Positions 16,106-21,854 of a stretch of DNA of 21,854 bases are shown here, in pieces (position 1 is the stretch's first letter; each line of letters starts with the position of its first letter). Source of the DNA: Lachnospiraceae bacterium UBA7179 (GTDB lineage Bacteria > Bacillota > Clostridia > Lachnospirales > Lachnospiraceae); assembly GCA_002491195.1 (NCBI GenBank), contig DKVL01000103.1, positions 1-21,854 of the forward strand, read 5' to 3'. The notes below the pieces were generated by a model. The model made no database searches, had not been told where the DNA came from, and saw nothing but the letters and a program-made list of their open reading frames with translations. The position numbers were made by a program, and so were the translations under genes.

Positions 16106-17524
16106 TCAGTTTTTCAAGCAAAGTCTCACGATCGTCTCCACATTTGCTGTCCAGGGAAACTGATCAATCGCAACTGCTCTCTCCACCCTGTATCCTCCGT
16201 CCAGCAGTACCTCTAAATCTCTTGCGAGACTGGTTGGTTTGCAGCTTATGTATACAATCCTCTCCACATGATAGTCAATGATCTTCAAAAGCGCCTTGGG
16301 ATGTACCCCGTCGCGCGGCGGATCCAGCACGATAAAGTCTGGTTTCTCATCGATCTCATCAAGCACTTTCAGTACATCTCCCGCAATAAATACGCAATTG
16401 TCAAGTCCATTCCGCTTTGCATTCTGTCTTGCCGCCTCGACAGCCTCCTCAACGATCTCCACACCGACCACTTTCTTTGTCACAGGCGCCAAGAGCTGGG
16501 CGATCGTCCCTGTGCCACTGTACAAGTCAAACACTGTTTTATCATGCTTTCCTCCTCCGGAAATATCACCCAAAAACTCGCGCGCAGTCTCATACAGCAC
16601 CTCCGCTCCCAGTGTATTGGTCTGAAAAAAGGAAAACGCTGAAATCTTGAATCGAAGTCCTAACAGCTCCTCATATAAATAATCTTGTCCATACAGAATA
16701 ACCGTCTTATCGCTTTGTACAATATCTGCCAGGGAATCATTCATCGTATGAAGCACACCTGTTATCTTTCCCTCTAACGGCAGAGCCAGCAACTGTGCTA
16801 CCAACGGTTCCAACGCATGGTTCTCCTGCGTTGTTGTCACCAGCGCGATCAGTATCTCACCCGTTTTCTGCGCTTTTCTCATAAGCAAATGTCTCAAGTA
16901 TCCCTCATGGCGGATTCTATGAAAATAACTGCAGTTTTCTTTTGTAAAATAATCGAGTACACAGCCAAGCACCATTCTGTAGTCCGCATCCACGATCCGG
17001 CAATCCCGCACAGATACAATATCATAAAAACTTCCCCGCTTGTGCATACCCAGGGCAAGCGGACCATCCTTATACGCATCCCCAAACGAAAATTCCATCT
17101 TGTTTCGATAACAATCCTGTTTCGGACTCGCCTTAATTCCCTCAAAGATCCGGTTCATATATTGCTCCACATCGGTGTCTGCACTGTCTAACAGCATCTG
17201 TCTTTCAAACACAGGATGCAGCAGCCGCCTCACCTGTATTTCCTTAATTTCAAGCTGCTTCTCATATGAAATACTCTGATAGCTGCATCCCCCGCATTCC
17301 CCAAAGTGAGGACACACATCCTCCACCTCACAGGACGCTTTCTCCAACACTTCGATCAGCCTGCCTTCTGTTTTTCCCTTTCGCTTTTTATTGACTAAAA
17401 AAGATATTTTCTGCCCGGGAATTACATTTTTCACAACTGCTGTCTCATCCTCACATCTCACGATTCCTTTGTTTGGAAAATCAATGCGCTCCACAAATCC
17501 CTCATAAACCTGTCCCTTTTTCAT
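16106..17524 (-). CDS. rlmD: 23S rRNA (uracil-C5)-methyltransferase, RlmD/RlmCD type
   Basis: This SAM-dependent enzyme makes 5-methyluridine in 23S rRNA; in Firmicutes one enzyme may serve both U747 and U1939. The 472-residue product has an N-terminal TRAM domain (GQVYEGFVERIDFPNKGIVR), an iron-sulphur cluster motif (CPHFGECGGCSYQ), a SAM-binding motif FDLYSGTGTIAQLLA, and FIVLDPPRDGVHPKAL. The catalytic cysteine is in VYISCKPTSLARDL, where SCKP replaces the more common SCNP. The start at 17524 is chosen for GGAGG 5 nt upstream; the frame extends to an ATG at 17587, but that segment encodes the stem-loop at 17546-17575 and is unlikely to be translated. It is followed after 30 bp by the DUF6273-type gene with no terminator. 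Confidence 0.95.
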   Translation of the reverse strand: MKKGQVYEGFVERIDFPNKGIVRCEDETAVVKNVIPGQKISFLVNKKRKGKTEGRLIEVLEKASCEVEDVCPHFGECGGCSYQSISYEKQLEIKEIQVRRLLHPVFERQMLLDSADTDVEQYMNRIFEGIKASPKQDCYRNKMEFSFGDAYKDGPLALGMHKRGSFYDIVSVRDCRIVDADYRMVLGCVLDYFTKENCSYFHRIRHEGYLRHLLMRKAQKTGEILIALVTTTQENHALEPLVAQLLALPLEGKITGVLHTMNDSLADIVQSDKTVILYGQDYLYEELLGLRFKISAFSFFQTNTLGAEVLYETAREFLGDISGGGKHDKTVFDLYSGTGTIAQLLAPVTKKVVGVEIVEEAVEAARQNAKRNGLDNCVFIAGDVLKVLDEIDEKPDFIVLDPPRDGVHPKALLKIIDYHVERIVYISCKPTSLARDLEVLLDGGYRVERAVAIDQFPWTANVETIVRLCLKN

Positions 17525-17545
17525 AATAACCTCCAAACAATGAAG

Positions 17546-17575
17546 GAGGGAGTGCTGTACTGCCAGCACTCCCTC
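17546..17575. other. Stable stem-loop between the small membrane-protein gene and rlmD
   Basis: A 12-bp stem, GAGGGAGTGCTG (17546-17557) with CAGCACTCCCTC (17564-17575), has a 6-nt loop. In the minus direction of the flanking genes no clear U-run follows, only scattered T residues. It could be a weak terminator or attenuator or an mRNA-processing site upstream of rlmD. On the plus strand AAATTTTT follows, but no plus-strand gene is nearby. Confidence 0.6.
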
Positions 17576-17599
17576 AAATTTTTCCATTTGACACAGCCG

Positions 17600-17926
17600 T
17601 TATTTTACAGTTGTGTACTCATTTTCCTTTGCAGGCTCTTTCTCTTCCTCATCCTCTTCATCATCAAAGAAGTCGTCCTCGAAGTCATCATCAAACTCAT
17701 CATCGAAATCGTCAAGGTAATCAGGTGTCATATAACGGTATACTGCATACGCAATAGCGGCCACCGCAGCTACTGCCCCGATAATGGCAAGTACCCAGAG
17801 TACTGTATTGCCTTTCTTCTCATTATCCTTCTTCAGATCACTCTTTGCACAGTATTTGTTTAGGATATCATTGCTCACCAAATTCTTATCCTGCAGATAT
17901 TCTACTAATTCTTCCCACTTTTTCAT
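17600..17926 (-). CDS. Small single-pass membrane protein with acidic tail
   Basis: The 108-residue protein is not recognised. Residues 1-38 are soluble and charged (MKKWEELVEYLQDKNLVSND...), residues about 41-66 form one membrane helix (VLWVLAIIGAVAAVAAIAYAVY), and the tail (about 69-98) is almost entirely Asp, Glu and Phe (LDDFDDEFDDDFEDDFFDD). The tail ends in EPAKENEYTTVK. AGGGG lies about 9 nt before the ATG. The N-terminal segment may be a short helical binding module. The region upstream (17927-18040) is AT-rich and holds TATGAT-like -10 candidates without a convincing -35 box. The gene precedes rlmD by 75 bp with a stem-loop between. It is probably real, given its ribosome binding site and clear composition. 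Confidence 0.75.
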   Translation of the reverse strand: MKKWEELVEYLQDKNLVSNDILNKYCAKSDLKKDNEKKGNTVLWVLAIIGAVAAVAAIAYAVYRYMTPDYLDDFDDEFDDDFEDDFFDDEEDEEEKEPAKENEYTTVK

Positions 17927-18049
17927 TTAAAAAAGCCCCTTTCTGTTTTTATTTCATGCTCAACAAAACTCGGTTATATATATCATATCATCTTTTGAAA
18001 TATTTTACTACCATTTTTACACATTTTATGATAATTTTTTGAATCCATG

Positions 18050-18077
18050 AGAAGAACGCTGCCCTTTGCGTTCTTCT
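18050..18077. repeat. Inverted repeat downstream of pcrA
   Basis: Perfect 10-bp arms AGAAGAACGC (18050-18059) and GCGTTCTTCT (18068-18077) have an 8-nt loop. It directly abuts the larger palindrome at 18078-18158. No U-run follows in either direction, so it is not a standard terminator. Confidence 0.65.
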
Positions 18078-18172
18078 GTGTGAAGTTTTAGATTTTCTTA
18101 GGTGAAATCTATTTCACCTTGCGGTCGTCTTTTGGCCGCTTAGAAAATCTCTTCACACTTCACACTTCACAC
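18078..18172. repeat. Branched palindrome with 7-bp tandem repeat at the pcrA 3' end
   Basis: Outer arms GTGTGAAG (18078-18085) and CTTCACAC (18151-18158) continue as AGATTTTCT (18090-18098) and AGAAAATCT (18142-18150). Inside are two hairpins: GGTGAAA/TTTCACC (18101-18118) and GCGGTC/GGCCGC (18121-18139, with one G-T pair), giving a three-way junction. The right arm is extended by three tandem CTTCACA units (18151-18171). The pcrA stop codon (18167-18169) lies inside the third unit. It looks like a small inserted palindromic element. Confidence 0.7.
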
Positions 18173-20728
18173 TCTCTTCAGTTTTGCAAACGCTGCATAC
18201 ATGATTTTATTCCCATATGCATCAAACGCCACTGTCACTTTGAAATCCCTTACATCCTGAATAATATCCAACACAGTACCGTCGCCATATTTCACATGGC
18301 GCACCCTGTCGCCTGCTGCATAGCCAAGGCCATCTGCCGTTACTGCCGGCGCTCCCTTTGTGAGCCCGTCCAGAGACTTTGCAATATACGGCTTGTTCGC
18401 TGCCGGCGTTTCTTTCTTCTTGGCGACAGCCTTTGGACGGGATGCTAAAATCTCAGACAAATCCTTTTTTACAGTCGACGGACCAGCTGATTCTTTTGCC
18501 GCGACCGGCGGTATTGTTTTGTTCGCAGCTGTCCCATTTGTCCTGGCGCCTACTGCCCGTACTGTTGCTTCCCTTACACTCGTCTTCTTCGCCTGCTGTT
18601 GTCTTGTATTTGTCAGCAAATCTGCCGCGGCCTCCCAATTATTCTGCGGTTTGTCAAACACTGTGTCGCTTAGCGGTTCGCTGTGTTTTCCGATACCTGC
18701 CTGAAAAGGTTTTGCCTTGAAGACGTTTCGCTCATAAGAATCATCCTGATATTCTTCCTCTTCCCAGCGCCTCACACCAGGGATCCTGCTGTCAAGCAGT
18801 TTGTCCGGGATCTCTCTGACAAAACGACTGATCGCATTGTACTGTGTCTCGCCGCGGATCATGCGCGCTTTCGCATAGGTGATCGTCAGGTCCTCCTTCG
18901 CGCGTGTGATTCCCACATAGGCAAGACGCCTCTCCTCCTCGATATCCTCCGGATTATCTGAAGTGATCGTCATATAGCTTGGAAAAATCCCATCTTCAAG
19001 CCCTGACAGATACACGCTGGAAAATTCAAGCCCCTTTGCACTGTGCAGCGTCATCAATAACACCTTGTTGTCATCTTGATCCACACTGTCAATATCCGCT
19101 ACCAGCGCCACTTCCTCCAGAAACCCTGACAGCGTCGCCTCCTCGCCAAGCTCCTCACGCTCCATCTCATAGCTCACCAGCTTCGTGATCAATTCATCGA
19201 TATTCTCGATCCTGTCATCTGCATCCTCCTCGCCGGATTCCTCCAGCTCTTTCACATAGCCCGTCGTTTCTATAACATCTGTTATCAGGTCTTCCAGGGA
19301 ACCTGCCTGCATCTTTGTCCGAAACATTCTGATCATTGTCGCAAAGTCCCTGAGTTTGTCCGCTGACTTGCTTTTTCCCAGCGCAGGTATCTCATCCACC
19401 CGCTGCAGCGCCTCATAAAAACTCAGTCCCATATGATCCGCATAATCCTGAACTTTGGTAATGCTCGCAGCACCGATTCCACGCCTTGGCACATTGATGA
19501 TCCGCTTCACCGCCAGATCGTCTTTACCATTGTCGATCGTCTTTAAGTACGCCAGAATATCCTTGATCTCTTTCCGCGCATAGAAATTCACTCCCCCCAC
19601 CACATTGTAGGGAATATTCAGCGCGATAAAGCTCTCCTCGAGAAGGCGCGACTGCGCGTTCGTCCGGTACAACACTGCGCAATCCCTGTAATCGCTTACG
19701 ACTTCCCGCTTTTTACGTTTAATATCACTCGCTATGTATTCCGCCTCCTCATAAGCTGTGTCAAAAGCCCTGAAATGAACACGGTTTCCGGCACCTTTGT
19801 CTGTCCAGAGTGACTTTGATTTCCTGTGGGTATTGTTTCCGATCACTGCGTTTGCCGCATCCAGAATATTCTGCGTCGAACGATAATTCTGTTCCAGTTT
19901 GATCACTGCCGCCTCTGGGTAAACCTGCTCATAGTCAAGAATATTCCTGATATTTGCCCCGCGGAACTTGTAGATCGACTGGTCGTCGTCACCCACAACA
20001 CAGAGATTTCTGCTGCGCTGTGCCAGAAGCCGGATCAATTCAAACTGCGCAGTGTTTGTGTCCTGATACTCGTCGACCATGATGTACTGAAAACGATTCT
20101 GATAATTCTCCAGCACCTCTGGACAGCTCTTAAAGAGTTCCACTGTCTTCACAATCAGATCATCAAAATCAAGGGCGTTATTTTTTTTCAAAGTGAGCTG
20201 ATACTCCGCATACGCAGCCGATATTTTCTTCTTTACATAATCTCCTGCCGCCGCCATCTCATATTCCGTCGTTGAGATCAGGTTGTCCTTCGCGGAAGAA
20301 ATTGCGTTCAGGATCGTCTTTTCCTTGAACTGTTTCGTGTCAATCTCGAGTTTTTTGCACACCTCTTTCATGACACTCTTGGTGTCGTCAGTGTCATAGA
20401 TGGTAAAACTGTTGTCAAATCCCAGTCTGTCAATATGCCGCCGAAGTATCCGCACACAGGTCGAGTGAAAAGTGGACACCCAGATGCTCTCCGCGCCGTA
20501 TCCCACAAGGCTGTTGACTCTGTCGCGCATCTCGCCCGCAGCTTTGTTTGTGAACGTGATCGCCAGAATATTCCATGGATTCACCCCCACATTTTCAATC
20601 AGATATGCGATACGTCTGGTAAGCACACTTGTCTTCCCGCTGCCTGCTCCTGCAAGGATAAGCACTGGGCCCTCCGTGGTGAAAACTCCTTTCCTCTGCT
20701 GCTCATTTAGTGTATCATAAATCCCCAT
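18167..20728 (-). CDS. pcrA: ATP-dependent DNA helicase PcrA (UvrD/Rep family)
   Basis: This 3'-5' SF1A helicase acts in nucleotide excision repair, replication and removal of stalled RNA polymerase. Of 853 residues, visible motifs are the Q-motif LNEQQ, Walker A AGAGSGKT (26-33), AITFTNKAAGEM, Walker B MVDEYQDTN, VVGDDDQSIYKFRGA, LEQNYRSTQ, LMTLHSAKGLEF and AYVGITRAKEDL. A long low-complexity linker (about 650-785, Ala/Lys/Thr-rich) follows. A final module of about 60 residues (GDRVRHVKYGDGTVLDI) matches the Tudor-like RNA-polymerase-binding domain of PcrA. The family is usually about 720-750 residues; the extra length is in the linker. GGAAGGA lies 8 nt before the ATG. The last codons lie in a palindromic repeat element, which supplies the stop codon. 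Confidence 0.96.
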   Translation of the reverse strand: MGIYDTLNEQQRKGVFTTEGPVLILAGAGSGKTSVLTRRIAYLIENVGVNPWNILAITFTNKAAGEMRDRVNSLVGYGAESIWVSTFHSTCVRILRRHIDRLGFDNSFTIYDTDDTKSVMKEVCKKLEIDTKQFKEKTILNAISSAKDNLISTTEYEMAAAGDYVKKKISAAYAEYQLTLKKNNALDFDDLIVKTVELFKSCPEVLENYQNRFQYIMVDEYQDTNTAQFELIRLLAQRSRNLCVVGDDDQSIYKFRGANIRNILDYEQVYPEAAVIKLEQNYRSTQNILDAANAVIGNNTHRKSKSLWTDKGAGNRVHFRAFDTAYEEAEYIASDIKRKKREVVSDYRDCAVLYRTNAQSRLLEESFIALNIPYNVVGGVNFYARKEIKDILAYLKTIDNGKDDLAVKRIINVPRRGIGAASITKVQDYADHMGLSFYEALQRVDEIPALGKSKSADKLRDFATMIRMFRTKMQAGSLEDLITDVIETTGYVKELEESGEEDADDRIENIDELITKLVSYEMEREELGEEATLSGFLEEVALVADIDSVDQDDNKVLLMTLHSAKGLEFSSVYLSGLEDGIFPSYMTITSDNPEDIEEERRLAYVGITRAKEDLTITYAKARMIRGETQYNAISRFVREIPDKLLDSRIPGVRRWEEEEYQDDSYERNVFKAKPFQAGIGKHSEPLSDTVFDKPQNNWEAAADLLTNTRQQQAKKTSVREATVRAVGARTNGTAANKTIPPVAAKESAGPSTVKKDLSEILASRPKAVAKKKETPAANKPYIAKSLDGLTKGAPAVTADGLGYAAGDRVRHVKYGDGTVLDIIQDVRDFKVTVAFDAYGNKIMYAAFAKLKRV

Positions 20729-20796
20729 TTTTCTTATCCTTCCTATATTATTACCATATTTTCATTAATATTTATAATGTCTTTATCCCCAGCTCT

Positions 20797-20825
20797 ATTA
20801 TAAGATACCATATGTTATTGGTCTG
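20797..20825 (-). promoter_or_regulatory. Possible promoter of pcrA
   Basis: On the minus strand a perfect TATAAT (20797-20802) has CAGACC (20820-20825) 17 bp upstream, matching the GAC core of the -35 consensus only. A second AT-rich -10-like site, TATAAA, lies nearer the gene. No terminator separates pcrA from the gene upstream, so co-transcription is also possible. Confidence 0.35.
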
Positions 20826-20832
20826 ATGCCTG

Positions 20833-21669
20833 CTACGCGAAATAAAAATTTTTCATTAGATCCTTTACCAATGCCTCATTTCCGCACTCCGGACACTTGT
20901 ATATTCCAAAATAATACGGCAGATGTTTTGCCAGTCTCTTTATTTGAAACAGCTCCAGAAAATCGCCAAACCAGAGACAAGTATCCTCGAAATCCCTGCC
21001 ATCCCAGTGCGCTTCTGCCTGCGCTTTCGGTTTGATTGCTGACAGTGCTTTTTTGTCCGTAAACTCTATGCCCTCATTGCAGTGTTCACATTTGTCGCAT
21101 GCAACAGTAATACTTTCATCCATTTCTGAGTTGATCATCAGAAACGCATCATCCCTGTTTCCAAACGCTGCGAGCACTTCCAATGCAAACATTGTCTGTT
21201 CCATACTGTCAACCTTTCTGAGGGACTTTGCTTTCTTTGAAAGGAACTTTTTGATCAAAAGCTGATACTTTTTGATACTGAGCTGATAACAACTCCTGAC
21301 CGCCTCGTCTGCAATGTGATCCATACTCCTGTTTGTATCGCAGTCTGTTGCAAGGGTAATACCAAGCATGGAGCTGTTCATGATCCACTCCGCAGAATCG
21401 ATCTGTCCAAAATCCTTTGCAAGTCTGTCCACCAGATACGGAAATACCAGATAGATTCCTGACCAAAATGACATCTGGTCCGATACCATGTCACAGCACT
21501 CACAAAATACATCCTCATCGCCAGCCATAAGCTTCGTCAGCAAGATCTCTGGATTTCCTGAACATTCATACTTTTCCCATCTGGGAGAATCCAAAGACTC
21601 CAGCGGCAGCTTTATACAATCCGGTTCCATCTCCGGATACATGAATATTTTCGTTGATCGATCCTCCAT
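20833..21669 (-). CDS. Unrecognised protein with zinc-ribbon-like CxxC pairs and HEAT-like start
   Basis: The 278-residue protein is cytoplasmic by appearance. Residues about 20-85 (SPRWEKYECSGNPEILLTKLMAGDEDVF...SFWSGIYLVFPYLVDRLA) have the pattern of small HEAT-repeat proteins sometimes found near toxin-immunity loci: paired helices, then a run before the phrase FPYLVDRL. Later come CDKCEHC (middle) and CPECGNEAL near the C-terminus, which could form a zinc site. The start at 21669 is supported by AAGGGGG 6 nt upstream and by the promoter: its transcript starts near 21728, so the longer frame opening at 21735 would lie outside the mRNA. It is 104 bp upstream of pcrA. The function is unknown; an immunity-like role is a guess. 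Confidence 0.7.
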   Translation of the reverse strand: MEDRSTKIFMYPEMEPDCIKLPLESLDSPRWEKYECSGNPEILLTKLMAGDEDVFCECCDMVSDQMSFWSGIYLVFPYLVDRLAKDFGQIDSAEWIMNSSMLGITLATDCDTNRSMDHIADEAVRSCYQLSIKKYQLLIKKFLSKKAKSLRKVDSMEQTMFALEVLAAFGNRDDAFLMINSEMDESITVACDKCEHCNEGIEFTDKKALSAIKPKAQAEAHWDGRDFEDTCLWFGDFLELFQIKRLAKHLPYYFGIYKCPECGNEALVKDLMKNFYFA

Positions 21670-21734
21670 ATAGATCCCCCTTTTCTGTATTGGCAGGAAA
21701 TGCGCACTGTGAAAAAAATGAAAATCATATGGCA

Positions 21735-21763
21735 ATTATATCACTGAACCCACGTTCTTTCAA
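21735..21763 (-). promoter_or_regulatory. Sigma-A promoter of the HEAT-like gene
   Basis: On the minus strand TTGAAA (21758-21763) and a perfect TATAAT (21735-21740) are separated by exactly 17 bp. It is the best-matching promoter in the window besides the one at 10290. The transcript would start near 21728, giving a leader of about 58 nt. Confidence 0.7.
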
Positions 21764-21792
21764 TTCTTTTCCCAATATTATATAATCAACGT

Positions 21793-21854
21793 GTAACAGT
21801 TCAGCCTTCGGCTTCCTGTTACAAGCATCAAGCCATGCAAAAACCGCTTCGCGG
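21793..21854 (+). repeat. Structured intergenic repeat, right copy
   Basis: GTAACAG (21793-21799) pairs with CTGTTAC on the other side of an AGCC-TTC-GGCT inner hairpin. A linker with CCATGCAAAA follows, and then a second hairpin (CCGC-TTCG-GCGG) reaches the last base of the window. It parallels the left copy at 1-70 read on the minus strand, with changes in both arms of each stem. The element continues beyond the window. Confidence 0.7.

Noticed and set aside
18151..18171. Short CRISPR-like tandem repeat
   Set aside because: The three 7-bp CTTCACA units are contiguous without spacers and no cas gene is present.
21670..21735. 22-residue N-terminal extension of the HEAT-like protein
   Set aside because: The frame opening at 21735 lies upstream of the predicted transcription start near 21728 and overlaps the -10 box; ATG 21669 has AAGGGGG at 6 nt.

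Overview
The window looks like a chromosomal segment of a low-to-mid GC Gram-positive anaerobe of the class Clostridia, most likely Lachnospiraceae. The basis is the single-chain PurL with a fused glutaminase domain, AGGAGG-type ribosome binding sites, sigma-A style promoters, an AgrC/LytTR-type two-component pair, a lipobox binding protein and a PcrA with a Gram-positive style C-terminal domain. No phage, insertion sequence, CRISPR array, tRNA or rRNA gene was seen. Fourteen protein genes are supported; thirteen are on the minus strand and only the first is on the plus strand.

Layout. At 1-70 lies half of a structured repeat, and a related copy in inverted orientation ends the window at 21793-21854. 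A plus-strand chemoreceptor (210-1907) converges on purL, with a strong bidirectional terminator between them. From 10232 down to 1990 runs a tight minus-strand cluster: a PurF-like protein without the catalytic cysteine, a dCACHE-type chemoreceptor, a sugar-type periplasmic binding lipoprotein, and PurL. Gaps are 30 bp, a 4 bp overlap, and 33 bp, and a good sigma-A promoter lies upstream of the PurF-like gene. Just upstream is a membrane diguanylate cyclase (10328-12034) with its own promoter.

From 17926 to 13009, also on the minus strand, lie a small acidic membrane protein, the rRNA methyltransferase RlmD, a membrane-anchored DUF6273-type protein, a LytTR response regulator and an AgrC-like histidine kinase. 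The last three are tightly packed and probably form a signalling unit. Next comes a SUKH (SMI1/KNR4) gene (12201-12899). Its promoter has a poor -35 box preceded by two identical 10-bp direct repeats spaced 21 bp, the geometry expected for a LytTR-type regulator.

The right part holds pcrA (18167-20728), whose last codons lie inside a GTGTGAA-repeat/palindrome element, and an unrecognised 278-residue protein with CxxC pairs and a HEAT-like look (20833-21669) behind a near-consensus promoter.

The most unusual points are: the glutaminase-dead PurF paralogue with intact PRPP loop and iron-sulphur cysteines, embedded with chemotaxis genes and purL; the DUF6273/LytTR/kinase/SUKH region with its direct-repeat operator; and the covarying stem-loop repeats at both ends. 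All calls rest on reading sequence and remembered family motifs; no database search was possible.
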